Below, in pieces: positions 44,560 through 54,537 of a stretch of DNA of 64,000 nucleotides. This DNA is from Thalassotalea atypica. Its GTDB lineage: Bacteria; Pseudomonadota; Gammaproteobacteria; Enterobacterales; Alteromonadaceae. The notes under the pieces were generated by a model. That model made no database searches and was not told the origin of the DNA. It worked only from the letters and a program-made list of their open reading frames with translations. Position numbers and translations under genes: made by a program. Each line of letters begins with the position of its first letter. Position 1 is the first letter of the stretch. The stretch is from contig NZ_AP027364.1 of assembly GCF_030295975.1 (NCBI RefSeq), positions 4,216,001 to 4,280,000 of the forward strand. Reading direction: 5' to 3'.

Positions 44560-45423
44560 ATGTACGCGCTACTTTTTGTTTCTGTTTTATGGGCCTTTTC
44601 TTTTGGTTTAATTAAAGGCCAGCTTGCCGGCATTGAGCCATCTTTAGTTGCGGCACTTCGATTAGTACTTTGTTTTACCACCTTTGCGATTTTTTGCCGC
44701 TGGAAAGCATTACCTCGGAACACATTAAAATTAGTGGCTCTTGGCGCAATTCAATTTGGCGTAATGTATTGGGCTTATATTCAGTCATACCAGTACTTAC
44801 CCGGCTATTTAGTTGCTGTATTCACCATTTTCACACCGCTGTATGTAATATTATTTAGTGGCTGGGTTAATCAAAACTTCAGCGTCAAACAGCTATTTCC
44901 TGTGATTTTTTCTATTATTGGCGCCGCGATTATTGTCGCTAAAGCGCCTCAAACCAGTGATTATTTCTTGGGATTCATCGTATTACAAAGTGCCAACATC
45001 GCTTTCGCATTTGGGCAGGTGGCATACAAACACCTCAATAGAAAAATCGAATCAGTAAACCAGCCAGCATCTCATGTGACACAAATGACACTGATGTATG
45101 GCGGCGGTGCTTTATTCAGTACCATCGTAGTCTTGATTAAGGGAAGTTTCAGTACCATTGGCTCGATAACTATAGAACAATGGCAAGTACTCATTTACTT
45201 GGGCATCATCGCTTCAGGCCTTGGGTTTAGTTTGTGGAATTTTGGCGCCAAACAAGTCAAGGCTACTGAACTTGCTATAATGAATAATGGCTACGTACCA
45301 TTAGCAGTAATATTTTCGTTAACACTGTTTGGCGAACAGGGGGATATTGTCAAACTCGCTATCGGCGGTAGTATCATAGGATTCAGTTTATGGTGGGCGC
45401 AAAGGTTGGCAGATAAAACATGA
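44560..45423 (+). CDS. EamA/DMT-family membrane transporter
   Basis: About 287 residues with ten hydrophobic helices in two EamA repeats: YALLFVSVLWAFSFGLIKGQL at the N-terminus and YLGIIASGLGFSLWNFGAKQV with ELAIMNNGYVPLAVIFSLTLFGE in the second half. Small-molecule exporter or importer of unknown substrate. I used ATG 44560 by family N-terminus; no strong ribosome binding site is visible. The stop overlaps the next gene by 4 bp. Confidence 0.85.
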   Translation: MYALLFVSVLWAFSFGLIKGQLAGIEPSLVAALRLVLCFTTFAIFCRWKALPRNTLKLVALGAIQFGVMYWAYIQSYQYLPGYLVAVFTIFTPLYVILFSGWVNQNFSVKQLFPVIFSIIGAAIIVAKAPQTSDYFLGFIVLQSANIAFAFGQVAYKHLNRKIESVNQPASHVTQMTLMYGGGALFSTIVVLIKGSFSTIGSITIEQWQVLIYLGIIASGLGFSLWNFGAKQVKATELAIMNNGYVPLAVIFSLTLFGEQGDIVKLAIGGSIIGFSLWWAQRLADKT

Positions 45424-45734
45424 ATCCACTTTCAAAAGTCGTTTTGTTTCTTGTGGCGATATTCGTATCGACAACGGCACTGTCGATGCCAAAAATAAGA
45501 ACTGAATTTGGCAAGACGCTTGAGGGAATGATGCGAATTAAGGTCATCAATGAAACAAATCGTGACTTGGCTTGCTATGTCGGGATTGACGGCTGGAAAA
45601 TCAAGTTTCGTTTGCCGCCGCATAAACATTCGAAATGGTACAAAGCGACTGATCCGCGATATACCTACAATAGCTTTACGACTTGGTGTGATTATATTGA
45701 GCGTCATCCAGCATATCGGCAATATATTCTATAA
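45420..45734 (+). CDS. Small secreted protein of unknown function
   Basis: 104 residues with a signal peptide cleaved near TTALS. The mature part is short and basic/aromatic: MRIKVINETNRDLACYVGIDGWKIKFRLPPHKHSKWYKATDP, ending WCDYIERHPAYRQYIL, with two cysteines. It overlaps the EamA transporter by 4 bp, so it is co-translated with it. The DLACYVGIDGWKIKF pattern suggests a small beta domain; family not recognised. Confidence 0.7.
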   Translation: MNPLSKVVLFLVAIFVSTTALSMPKIRTEFGKTLEGMMRIKVINETNRDLACYVGIDGWKIKFRLPPHKHSKWYKATDPRYTYNSFTTWCDYIERHPAYRQYIL

Positions 45735-45749
45735 AGGTTCAACAAAAAA

Positions 45750-45772
45750 GCACTTGGCCAGCGCGCAAGTGC
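45750..45772. terminator. Terminator between convergent genes
   Basis: Stem GCACTTG / CAAGTGC around a 9-base loop; T6 run on the minus strand, so it mainly serves the glycine-zipper gene and possibly both. Confidence 0.8.
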
Positions 45773-45799
45773 ATATTGTTTCTCTTAAACGTTATTAGG

Positions 45800-46204
45800 C
45801 TATTTTACTGCGACTTCTTTGCCATTAATTACGTAAACTTCTTTGCCTTTTAATACGCCAGAACATTGTTGATTGGGCGCTGGACACCAAGTATCAACAA
45901 CTTGGAGATCACTCTCTGTTCTTACAATATAGCGCCAGCCATACATGGTTTGTTTTTGCTTACTCGCTTGTCGCCCTGCGCCGATTAAGCCACCAACAAT
46001 TTTTGCTGCATCTTTACCGCTACCAGAGCCAAATGCCGAGCCGACACCAACACCTACAGCAGCACCTAATAAGGGCTTACCATCTTTTCCAACTGTGCCT
46101 GTAATAACTTCTGCTTTTTCGATAACACCTTCAACTACTGTTGACTGTGCCATTGCCGTACTTACAAACATAAAAGCGAACAGACCAATAACTAATTTTT
46201 TCAT
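45800..46204 (-). CDS. Secreted glycine-zipper protein
   Basis: 134 residues from ATG 46204, which has a strong GAGGGAT site. Signal peptide MKKLVIGLFAFMFVSTAMA. The mature part has a glycine-zipper stretch (LLGAAVGVGVGSAFGSGSGKDAAKIVGGLIGA), similar to membrane-inserting SlyB/YMGG-type proteins, then a C-terminal domain with WCPAPNQQC, a probable disulfide. A periplasmic or outer-membrane location is likely. No function known. Confidence 0.8.
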   Translation of the reverse strand: MKKLVIGLFAFMFVSTAMAQSTVVEGVIEKAEVITGTVGKDGKPLLGAAVGVGVGSAFGSGSGKDAAKIVGGLIGAGRQASKQKQTMYGWRYIVRTESDLQVVDTWCPAPNQQCSGVLKGKEVYVINGKEVAVK

Positions 46205-46442
46205 GATATCCCTCATTCAAATTACTAATACGTAACGTCGATTGGAATAATCATAGCCCAAATGTAACAGCTTAGTTACGACGAAATTGTTGAGTTTTGT
46301 TGTAATTTGTAATGGTACAAGAGCGTTTCTTAAGATCTTATATAAGCGTCAAAGTTAATTAGTCTGCTATCTCACTTTTTCATTGCGCATAGATTCGCTA
46401 TGATGGTGGCCAATAAAAATATAATAAAGTTTCCGGTGTTTT

Positions 46443-47825
46443 ATGTCTGAATGGCTCAGTATTATTCCTCCAGTGTTAGCTATCATCATTGTTCTATGGA
46501 AGAAAGAAGTAATCCTCGCCTTGTTAGTGGCAATCTTTAGCTCTGAGTTATTAATCTTGCAATCGACTGAGCAAAGTAGTGTTGTTGGCGCCTTCGCCTT
46601 AGCAGGGCTGGAGCGTATTGTCAGTGTTTTTCATGATGGCGGTAATACCCGCATTCTTATTTTTAGTTTGATGGTTGGCGCATTGCTTGCGTTTATGCGC
46701 TATTCAGGAGGAGTAACAGCAACGGTTAATTACCTTATCAAAAAAGGCGTGAGTGGCAGTGCAAGAAGAGCCAGATTGTTACCCTTTTTTACCGGCATAG
46801 CCATTTTTATTGAATCAAACCTGAGTGTGTTAATGGCCGGTATTATCTCACGTGGCCTATTCGATAAATTCAACATGAGTCGTGCACGACTGGCTTATAT
46901 CATAGACAGTACCAGCGCCCCCATTTGTATTCTTTTGCTTGTAAACGGTTGGGGCGCGTATGTGCTTGGCTTAATGGGTGCCTACGAATTAGAAGAATCT
47001 TATGTATCCATTCTAATACAAACGATTCCTTTAAACTTTTACGCCCTGATCACCTTAGCAATTGTGCTCTATACCATTTTGGCGGATAAAACCCATGGTC
47101 CATTAAAAGCCTCAGAGCAAGCGCAGAAGAAAGTTACATCTCACGCTGATATAGACATCGAGCCAAGCAAACCGATGTTTATGATTTTACCTATGGTCAC
47201 TATGTGCTTTTCGATGATCGGATTCATGTTTTTAACCGGTGGTGGTGATTTTGTTCAAGGCTCAGGCTCGAAATCAGTTTTGTATTCAACCAGTTTAGCC
47301 TGTTTAGTTGCCTATGCGATGATGGTTGGCTCAAAAAGGTTTAGTCATAAGCAAATGACTGAAATTGGCTTTAAGGGTATGTCAGAGCTACTGCCATTAG
47401 TGACAATTGTATTGTTATCACTCGCACTGGGCAGTAGTTTAAAGCTATTAGGTACAGGGGTATTCATCTCAGGGCTAGTAGCCGATAATTTACCGCTGTT
47501 TCTTGTGCCGGCTGTATTGTTTATTGCTGGTGGTTTAATGTCCTTTACCACAGGAACATCATGGGGTACATTCGCGTTACTTATCCCTATTGGTATGCCA
47601 TTGGTCATCAATCTTGGCTTGCCTGCACCTTTAGTATTGGCTGCGATACTTGGCGGCGGTGTTTTTGGTGACCATTGTTCACCTATATCTGACACCACAG
47701 CGGTTTCTGCTGTAGCTTCGGGATGTGATTTATTAGAACACGTAAGAACACAGTTGCCATATGCCCTTGTAGGAGGTGGTTTAACATTAGTAGCATATAT
47801 ACTTGCTGGCATTGCAATGATTTAA
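46443..47825 (+). CDS. NhaC-family Na+/H+ antiporter-like transporter
   Basis: 460 residues with 11-12 membrane helices. Characteristic blocks are FTGIAIFIESNLSVLMAGIISRGLFDKFNMSRARLAYIIDSTSAPICIL and LMSFTTGTSWGTFALLIPIGMPL with GGGVFGDHCSPISDTTAVSAVASGCDLLEHVRTQLPYA, the latter typical of the NhaC/ion-transporter superfamily. It probably exchanges Na+ and H+ or an organic substrate across the inner membrane; NhaC relatives also carry malate/lactate, so the substrate is uncertain. Own terminator follows. Confidence 0.88.
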   Translation: MSEWLSIIPPVLAIIIVLWKKEVILALLVAIFSSELLILQSTEQSSVVGAFALAGLERIVSVFHDGGNTRILIFSLMVGALLAFMRYSGGVTATVNYLIKKGVSGSARRARLLPFFTGIAIFIESNLSVLMAGIISRGLFDKFNMSRARLAYIIDSTSAPICILLLVNGWGAYVLGLMGAYELEESYVSILIQTIPLNFYALITLAIVLYTILADKTHGPLKASEQAQKKVTSHADIDIEPSKPMFMILPMVTMCFSMIGFMFLTGGGDFVQGSGSKSVLYSTSLACLVAYAMMVGSKRFSHKQMTEIGFKGMSELLPLVTIVLLSLALGSSLKLLGTGVFISGLVADNLPLFLVPAVLFIAGGLMSFTTGTSWGTFALLIPIGMPLVINLGLPAPLVLAAILGGGVFGDHCSPISDTTAVSAVASGCDLLEHVRTQLPYALVGGGLTLVAYILAGIAMI

Positions 47826-47864
47826 GAGCGCTGTAAGTCAATTAACCAGTATTAATGAGAAAAT

Positions 47865-47898
47865 AAAAAAGCTACTCATTGTCATGAGTAGCTTTTTT
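47865..47898. terminator. Strong bidirectional terminator
   Basis: AAAAAAGCTACTCAT / ATGAGTAGCTTTTTT stem with a 4-base loop, between the convergent transporter and chemoreceptor genes. Confidence 0.95.
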
Positions 47899-47947
47899 GT
47901 TTGGTATAGCATTCGCCAACATCACATAAACGGCTTAGTTTTTGTAG

Positions 47948-49957
47948 TTACGCCACTTTAAACTGTGAAATCGTCGCGGTAAGCTCTTGTGTAATTTCTT
48001 TTTGCGCCTGACTCTTCGTTGCCATTTCAATGGTTTGAGACACGGCAGTATCAGCAAGCTCGTTTACTGATACCGTTTGCTGACTGATCTCATCCGATGC
48101 AGACGCTTGTTCACGAATGGTCATCGCTGCTTCATTCGACTGTTCTTCAATCAACGAGATAGCTTCATTAATTTGTGATAACTTTTCACTCACTTTATTA
48201 ATCAACTCTACACCTTGATTAGTTTTTTGTTTACCTGCATTCATCACTGCCACTGCGCTGGCTGCAGAATCTTGCAATTTAACAATGATCTTTTCAATAT
48301 CGCCGGTTGAGTCTTGCGTGCGGCTTGCCAATGTTCTCACTTCATCAGCAACGACTGCAAAACCTCGCCCTTGTTCGCCTGCTCGTGCTGCTTCAATTGC
48401 TGCATTCAATGCCAATAAATTAGTCTGCTCGGCGATATTTTTAATCACTTCAAGTACCGCCGAAATTGATTCGGAATTCTTGTGCAGGTCATTGACAACA
48501 TCGGTAGCGTTACCGACTTCTTGTGATAAATCACCCATCAAGATATTGGCATTGTCAGCCAATGAACGTCCCTCTGAGGATTCTTCTGTCGCACGTGTTG
48601 CATAATCTAGTGATGTTTGAGCATTGTCAGAAATGCCATGAATCGTTTGGGTCATTTGAGTCGCTGCCGTGGCGATCTGTTCAATATAACCTTTCTGTGT
48701 ATTAACTGTGGTGGTGAAATCGTTTACTAATGCGCTTACATTGTCTGACTCATTCAATACTTGTTCAGTGGTATTATTACATTGACCAATAATGGATTGA
48801 ATATTTTCCACAAAACCATTAAACGATTCACTTAAATGCCCCAATTCATCATTGCTGTTAATATCGATTCGTTTGGTCAAGTCCCCTTCACCTGAGGCGA
48901 TATCATCCATCGCATCGACAACACGTTTCAAAGGTTTGGTCAGCAGTTTTTGTATGGTAAAAAAGATAACCGCAGAGGTAATCAACATCACTAAAATAAC
49001 CATCATGATTGATGATACCGTTGTCTCATACACCGGATTAGTTATTACGTGCATTGGCACCATAAAAGCAACACGCCAATCTAGAGCTTGAGTGTCGTCT
49101 GCTATCGATGTAACGACCGCTAAATATTCTTCACCTTTGAAGGTAACCGTTGAAATCAATTCCTCTTGAGATCTACTATCACTTAACAGCTTTCCAAAAC
49201 CATCCGCATCGGTAAATAAATTATCTACCGTATCTAACGTCGGTAATTTGCTCATATCGATGCGATTATCTTCATCCGGAAAGGAAATGATCTGACCTTG
49301 GCTAGTGTATAAGAAACCAAAGCCTTCATTTTGATAGGTCATGGTATCAATAAGGCCACTTTTGATTTCTGACGCTAGTATATCTATCCCCATGACGCCA
49401 AGCAGTTTTCCAACTGGATCATAAACTGTGGTTTTAATTGACGTAACAATAGATCCATCGTTGGCATCTATTTCAGGATTGGTAATAAACAGGCGATCTT
49501 TTTTAAGCGCCTCACCCCACCAAGGTCGTTTGCTGGTGAAATAGGCATCATCATTATAACGACCGTTAATATCGAAGTATTCGTGAGTCGCTGCCGGAGC
49601 ATAAAACACAGACTTAATCATAGGGTCTTGTGCGGATTCATTTTTAAACAGCTTCACAATTTTTTGATATTGCTCGTCGTTATCTATCTCAGCACCACGA
49701 TCTTGATATTGACTGAACCAATCGTTTACAAAAGGGTTGCCTTTTAATGACGTAACTACGCGCGAACGTTCGCGGAAAAACTCATGGATACCATTTGACG
49801 CTTGTTGTGTTGCTATTCTAATTTCCTGAAGTACCGACTGCTCAACTGAATCGGCTCGATTTGAAGTAACCGTTGTTGCAACAATAATTGCAATAACCGC
49901 AAAAATACTTGAAATAGATAGAAGTACTTTGCGTACAACTGATTGCCTTTTTTTCAT
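47948..49957 (-). CDS. Methyl-accepting chemotaxis protein with dCache sensor
   Basis: About 669 residues from ATG 49957 with GGGATATGGA upstream. Membrane helix near the N-terminus, a periplasmic double-Cache domain (~40-325; [38 protein letters not shown] is a typical dCache ligand region), second helix (~330-355), HAMP ([26 protein letters not shown]-type), and the cytoplasmic signalling rod with [27 protein letters not shown] at the tip. It links to CheA/CheW arrays. The ligand is probably a small organic molecule but is unknown; no che genes are adjacent. Confidence 0.95.
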   Translation of the reverse strand: MKKRQSVVRKVLLSISSIFAVIAIIVATTVTSNRADSVEQSVLQEIRIATQQASNGIHEFFRERSRVVTSLKGNPFVNDWFSQYQDRGAEIDNDEQYQKIVKLFKNESAQDPMIKSVFYAPAATHEYFDINGRYNDDAYFTSKRPWWGEALKKDRLFITNPEIDANDGSIVTSIKTTVYDPVGKLLGVMGIDILASEIKSGLIDTMTYQNEGFGFLYTSQGQIISFPDEDNRIDMSKLPTLDTVDNLFTDADGFGKLLSDSRSQEELISTVTFKGEEYLAVVTSIADDTQALDWRVAFMVPMHVITNPVYETTVSSIMMVILVMLITSAVIFFTIQKLLTKPLKRVVDAMDDIASGEGDLTKRIDINSNDELGHLSESFNGFVENIQSIIGQCNNTTEQVLNESDNVSALVNDFTTTVNTQKGYIEQIATAATQMTQTIHGISDNAQTSLDYATRATEESSEGRSLADNANILMGDLSQEVGNATDVVNDLHKNSESISAVLEVIKNIAEQTNLLALNAAIEAARAGEQGRGFAVVADEVRTLASRTQDSTGDIEKIIVKLQDSAASAVAVMNAGKQKTNQGVELINKVSEKLSQINEAISLIEEQSNEAAMTIREQASASDEISQQTVSVNELADTAVSQTIEMATKSQAQKEITQELTATISQFKVA

Positions 49958-50212
49958 GAATCCATATCCCAAATTTTATAAAACCATAAAGCTGTGGCGC
50001 TCGCGCGCTCTTCAACTTTTAGCTCCGAGTTTTTATTAAACTCAGACAGCTTTGGCAATATCAATTTGCCGAATATATTCATGAGCTCCATTCAAAACTA
50101 CGTACACTGTCTTAAGTTATTATTTTTGTTTTCAAATACAGGGTTATTTGAAGTGCAATTCATCATACACGCAAATGTATGCAATTTGGAATACCTGTTT
50201 GCCGAGCAAATC
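49958..50212. other. Intergenic, promoter region of the chemoreceptor
   Basis: About 250 bp between pgi's terminator and the chemoreceptor. An 87-codon open frame crosses it but overlaps the pgi terminator and has no family look. Otherwise nothing recognised. Confidence 0.5.
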
Positions 50213-50237
50213 AAATGCCCGAATCAATCGGGCATTT
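50213..50237. terminator. Hairpin after pgi
   Basis: AAATGCCCGA / TCGGGCATTT stem with a 5-base loop; no long T-run, but it sits 23 bp after the pgi stop. Confidence 0.75.
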
Positions 50238-50259
50238 CGATAGAAAATACAGCATAGCG

Positions 50260-51888
50260 TTAGCGGCTTCGATAAAGGCTGATCAGCGCATTGGTCGATC
50301 CGTCCATAGTTAACGGTTCAGTTTTATCAGATAATTTACTCAAGACTTGGTTGCCCAGTGCCTTACCTAACTCTACACCCCATTGATCAAAAGAGTTCAC
50401 CTGCCAAATCACCCCTTGAACAAACACTTTATGCTCATAAAGGGCAATTAAACTGCCCAGAGTTTTCGGATCGAGCGTATTAAACAACAAGGTGTTACTC
50501 GGCTTGTTGCCTTTCATGACCTTATGGCTTGCCAGGTTATTAATCTCTTCTGAGCTACAATTCGCTTTTTTCATCGCCGCGCGCACTTGAGCTTCACTTT
50601 GACCTTCCATTAACGCCTGACTTTGACCAAAACAATTAGATGCAAGCATATCGTGGTGATTAGCCACATCATGATGTGGGTGCATGGGCAGCATAAAGTC
50701 TACTGGAATGGTGGTTTTACTTTGATGGATTAATTGATGAAAGGAGTGTTGGCCGTTAGTACCTTCGCTTCCCCAGATTATGGGGCCCGTAGCATAGCTT
50801 AACTCTTCATTTAGAATTGACACCGATTTACCGTTACTTTCCATGTCTAATTGTTGTATATAAGCAGGTAAACCGCGCAAATAATGATAATAAGGTAGTA
50901 ACACCTGAGATTGTGCGCGATGAAAATTTCGGTACCAAATACCTAACAACGCCATAATTACGGGCATATTTTCATTGAGCGGCGCCTTCTGAAAGTGCTC
51001 GTCCATATCAAACGCGCCTTCAAGAAAGGCTTGATAATGATCAAAACCAATGGCTAATGCGAGTGGCAAACCTATCGCCGACCATACGGAATAGCGACCA
51101 CCGACCCAATCCCACATCGGAAAGATATTCTCTTCATCAATGCCAAAAGTTTTGGCCGCTTCAATATTGGTCGAGACACAGGCAAAATTGTGTTTTATAT
51201 CGTTAGGTTGTGCGGATTTAAGGAACCACTCACGAGCTGAGTCTGCATTGCGCAGCGTTTCTTGCGTCGATAAGGTTTTCGAAGACGTGATAAATAAGGT
51301 GGTTTCTGGGTTTAAGTTCTCTAATACATCAGCTAAATGGCAGCCATCAACATTAGCAACAAAGTGCACTTTCAAATGCTTTTGTCGATACGGCTTTAAT
51401 GCCTCCGACATTATTTTTGGCCCCAAAAATGAGCCACCAATACCAATACTGACCACATCGGTAAAGGCTTTGCCGGTGAAGCCACATTTTTCACCCGTGG
51501 ATACCGCGTCAACAAAGACCTTGAGTTTTGCCAACGTTGATTTGATTAGCGGCATAATATCTTCGCCATCTACCTCAATTGGTTTGTCTGATAAATTGCG
51601 CAAAGCAGTGTGTAATACTGCTCGATGTTCCGTAATATTGATTGGCTCACCGGAAAACATTTTGTCTCGTTGAGCACAGACATTAGTCGCTTGTGCTAAG
51701 GCAATCAGCGCATCCATAGTTTCTGATGTGATATGATTTTTAGAATAGTCTAATGTTAAACCTGACGCCGTTAAAGAAAAGTGCTCGAAACGATTGGGAT
51801 CCACTTTGAACATATCTCGCATATGTGTACTTTTTATACGTTCATAATGTTGAGAAAGGGCTTGCCATTGAGCAGAACGGGTTATCAT
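50260..51888 (-). CDS. pgi: Glucose-6-phosphate isomerase
   Basis: 542 residues, the usual length. It interconverts glucose-6-phosphate and fructose-6-phosphate in glycolysis and gluconeogenesis. Landmarks: SIGIGGSFLGPKI, FITSSKTLSTQETL, WDWVGGRYSVWSAIGLPLAL, the catalytic Glu in LDMESNGKSV, GTNGQHSFHQLIHQ with the catalytic His, and FDQWGVELGKALGNQVL. Monocistronic. Confidence 0.98.
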   Translation of the reverse strand: MITRSAQWQALSQHYERIKSTHMRDMFKVDPNRFEHFSLTASGLTLDYSKNHITSETMDALIALAQATNVCAQRDKMFSGEPINITEHRAVLHTALRNLSDKPIEVDGEDIMPLIKSTLAKLKVFVDAVSTGEKCGFTGKAFTDVVSIGIGGSFLGPKIMSEALKPYRQKHLKVHFVANVDGCHLADVLENLNPETTLFITSSKTLSTQETLRNADSAREWFLKSAQPNDIKHNFACVSTNIEAAKTFGIDEENIFPMWDWVGGRYSVWSAIGLPLALAIGFDHYQAFLEGAFDMDEHFQKAPLNENMPVIMALLGIWYRNFHRAQSQVLLPYYHYLRGLPAYIQQLDMESNGKSVSILNEELSYATGPIIWGSEGTNGQHSFHQLIHQSKTTIPVDFMLPMHPHHDVANHHDMLASNCFGQSQALMEGQSEAQVRAAMKKANCSSEEINNLASHKVMKGNKPSNTLLFNTLDPKTLGSLIALYEHKVFVQGVIWQVNSFDQWGVELGKALGNQVLSKLSDKTEPLTMDGSTNALISLYRSR

Positions 51889-52098
51889 TAAAACATCCTT
51901 TGCTGATAATAAAATTGCGCATCATATAACAACTAAATGACACCGCAATGAAAACATTAAACGGTTACGTTATACGAGAAAAACTGAGCACTAAAGATAC
52001 CTATGTTCAACTCAGTTATCAATGTACTCCGATAAAAATTGACTAAACGGTCAAGATGTTATGTCAGGCATGCAGGTTTCTGAATATGAAAAACAAGA

Positions 52099-52117
52099 AA
52101 GCGCCTGAAAGGCGCTT
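52099..52117 (-). terminator. Terminator after the Met-rich receptor
   Basis: AAGCGCCT / AGGCGCTT stem with a 3-base loop, T-rich on the minus strand. Confidence 0.88.
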
Positions 52118-52150
52118 ATTTATCATTGGTTAACCCGTCAGAAGTTTAGC

Positions 52151-54283
52151 TTAAAAACTGTACCCTAATTCAACCCAGCCGCTAATACCTTCACCTGGTA
52201 GGCGATCCATCACAGGTATTTCATTTCCTTTAACTCGATTATAACCAGATAGATGGTTTCGATAATTCTTATCAAGAAGGTTATCTATGCCTGCTCGTAC
52301 ACTTAAATCTGAGCTAAAGAAGTATTGCCCTTCCAAGTTGATCAATGCATAACCTGCGGTTTCCATTTCATCGTTTTCTTGAGAAACATCACTTTGCGCA
52401 TCAACTGCTGTAATATTGAGTTTGGCGATGTAATTATCATTATTGAAAATAATATCTACCTGCGCATTTAAGGGCGCAATGCGGTACAAATAATCGTTGA
52501 TATCACGTCGCTCACCACGAACATAACTAACTATGCCATTGACACTGAATTGACTAGATAACTGATAGCTCCAGTTAACATCAGCGCCATACAGTTTTCC
52601 ATCAACATTGGTGAACTTAAGTGGATTGTCATCGCCTGACATCATTTGTGCCATCATACTCGCCGTCATGTCTTCCATGCCAAGGGTCGTACCTTGAATA
52701 TAATTATTGATGTTTTGGAAATAAACATGGGTAGAAACAAGGCTGTTTTGGGTTTTTGAGGTCAACCCTAAGTCCGTTTGATAGGCCGTTTCACTATCAA
52801 GGTTAATATCGCCAATATAGGTATTGCCATCAGCTAAACCTCCAGTAGACTCCATCGGCGTCCATAAGTAGCGCTCTTGATAAGAAGGTGCACGGTTTTT
52901 CACGCCAAAACCAACATACACGCTAAGCGTGTCATTAATTTGTTTTTGTAGGCTTAATGCGATATCAACATTGGTTTCATCAACGCTACGGTTGGCGTTG
53001 TTAAAATCATCCTGAAGCGCAGATGCCATCATACCCATATTACCCATCATCATGGCCATTGATGTGCTCACTTCACCTGCATTACTTTGCGACTGCTTTA
53101 AGCGTGCCCCTACGTGTATATGCACATCACTGATTTGCTGCTGCCATTCAGCGAATAATCCATAACGATCATCTTGTACCTCATTAAAATTAACGACTTT
53201 AAACATCATGTTGTTCGGGTTTGTGATCACCGAGTCATGATCAGCCTGATAACCATCAACTCCGAGCGTCAGTTCACCTTCACCCACCTCACGCGCCATG
53301 ACCAATTTAAAATCAAGGGTATCTGATGTTGCATTATTACGGCGATGCTTTTCCATGTTTGTATTTTCGCGCATATGGAAATTGGTCATGCCATGCTCGG
53401 CGTCTAAATAGCCAATTTGCCAGTTATATTGCCAAGTTTTGCCTTGAAAACTGCCGTCATAGCTGACGCGGTTCGAGTAAATAAATTCAATGTCCATTGG
53501 CAATGCAGGCGTTCCAGAGTCTGTGGTGTCGGTATAGTGGTAGCCCAACCCTGATTCAAATTGACCGCTGTTATATCGAATGTCAGCGCCATATTGACCT
53601 TTGGAAAATTCTGTTGGAGAAACTTCTCGATCATCCCCGTCCTCAAAATTTTCACCTTCTTGTATATTGCCATAAAACATCACACCAAAATCTCCTTTTG
53701 AGAAATTAGTCACAGCAGCAAATGTGCTGGCGTCAGTACCTGAACGATATCCTGTTTGTAAATCCCCCGTGGCTTGAATGTGATCTTGGTGATCAATTTC
53801 AGCTTTGCGCATTTTTACATCAATAGCGCCACCTAAAGTATTCATTGCCGCTGATACAGGCGCAATACCGCGAAAGGCAGACATCGATTCTACCATCAAT
53901 GGTGTTGAGTAGCTCAACGGTGTGTCCATCGCATTCGGACCTGCGCCAATCAACACATGACCGTCTAGAGTTGTTGCTACTCGGTCACCATAAAGTCCTC
54001 TAAATTGTGCAATACCTGTAACTGGGCCGTTGCGATTGACATTGGCACCTGGAATAGAGTTCAACCAACCTGCGAGATCAGGCGTTGTCGTTTTTCCTTG
54101 CGCATAACTCTCATCCACCGTTGGCTTTTCAAAACCACGATTAGTCACCGTGATAATTTCCATCGCATCGTCAATATTCTCATCTGCAATTTCATCTGCA
54201 TAAACAGAGTATGAATTAAACATAACAGGGCAGACGAAAAGAGCGATTAAGCGGATAATTTTATTGGGTTTGAACTTAGTCAT
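52151..54283 (-). CDS. TonB-dependent receptor, methionine-rich, possibly copper-specific
   Basis: 710 residues. Signal peptide (cleavage near SVYA), TonB-box-like MEIITVTNRGF, plug with GAQFRGLYGDR-like IAQFRGLYGDRVATTLDGHVLIGAG, then a barrel ending DNLLDKNYRNHLSGYNRV and a C-terminal WVELGYSF. Unlike the two receptors at 26-32 kb it carries several Met-rich segments, such as SMAMMMGNMGMMASA and MTASMMAQMM, plus PNAMDTPLSYSTPLM in the plug. Met clusters fit copper receptors of the OprC/NosA type. That specificity is inferred, supported weakly by the nearby NO/low-oxygen operon. A 23-bp palindrome sits in its upstream region. Confidence 0.85.
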   Translation of the reverse strand: MTKFKPNKIIRLIALFVCPVMFNSYSVYADEIADENIDDAMEIITVTNRGFEKPTVDESYAQGKTTTPDLAGWLNSIPGANVNRNGPVTGIAQFRGLYGDRVATTLDGHVLIGAGPNAMDTPLSYSTPLMVESMSAFRGIAPVSAAMNTLGGAIDVKMRKAEIDHQDHIQATGDLQTGYRSGTDASTFAAVTNFSKGDFGVMFYGNIQEGENFEDGDDREVSPTEFSKGQYGADIRYNSGQFESGLGYHYTDTTDSGTPALPMDIEFIYSNRVSYDGSFQGKTWQYNWQIGYLDAEHGMTNFHMRENTNMEKHRRNNATSDTLDFKLVMAREVGEGELTLGVDGYQADHDSVITNPNNMMFKVVNFNEVQDDRYGLFAEWQQQISDVHIHVGARLKQSQSNAGEVSTSMAMMMGNMGMMASALQDDFNNANRSVDETNVDIALSLQKQINDTLSVYVGFGVKNRAPSYQERYLWTPMESTGGLADGNTYIGDINLDSETAYQTDLGLTSKTQNSLVSTHVYFQNINNYIQGTTLGMEDMTASMMAQMMSGDDNPLKFTNVDGKLYGADVNWSYQLSSQFSVNGIVSYVRGERRDINDYLYRIAPLNAQVDIIFNNDNYIAKLNITAVDAQSDVSQENDEMETAGYALINLEGQYFFSSDLSVRAGIDNLLDKNYRNHLSGYNRVKGNEIPVMDRLPGEGISGWVELGYSF

Positions 54284-54365
54284 TAAATGGTTACTCGGGT
54301 CATTGAGAAATTATCATGACGAGTAATTTAGGGCTTTAGGGTAGGTTAGCAATACAAAATGAACA

Positions 54366-54388
54366 AGGTGCGACAATATGTCGCACCT
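54366..54388. promoter_or_regulatory. Perfect 10-3-10 palindrome in divergent promoter region
   Basis: AGGTGCGACA-ATA-TGTCGCACCT, between the divergent receptor (start 54283) and the CheX-REC gene (start 54538). No gene ends here, so an operator is more likely than a terminator. The binding protein is unknown. Confidence 0.6.
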
Positions 54389-54537
54389 CTTTAAATTGAC
54401 CTTTGATCTGGCACAAACAAAGCCATTCAAATTCAGCAAACTCATTTTTCCGAACGCTTAAATATTGCCTGACTTGTAATCTAGACAATGGTTTAGTAGC
54501 TTATTCATTAATAATAACAATAATAAATGGAATCACT

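Noticed and set aside
49994-50257. 87-codon plus-strand frame
   Set aside because: It runs through the pgi terminator and has no recognisable features.
54290-54340. Fur box upstream of the Met-rich receptor
   Set aside because: GAGAAATTATCATGAC matches the Fur consensus too poorly to call.
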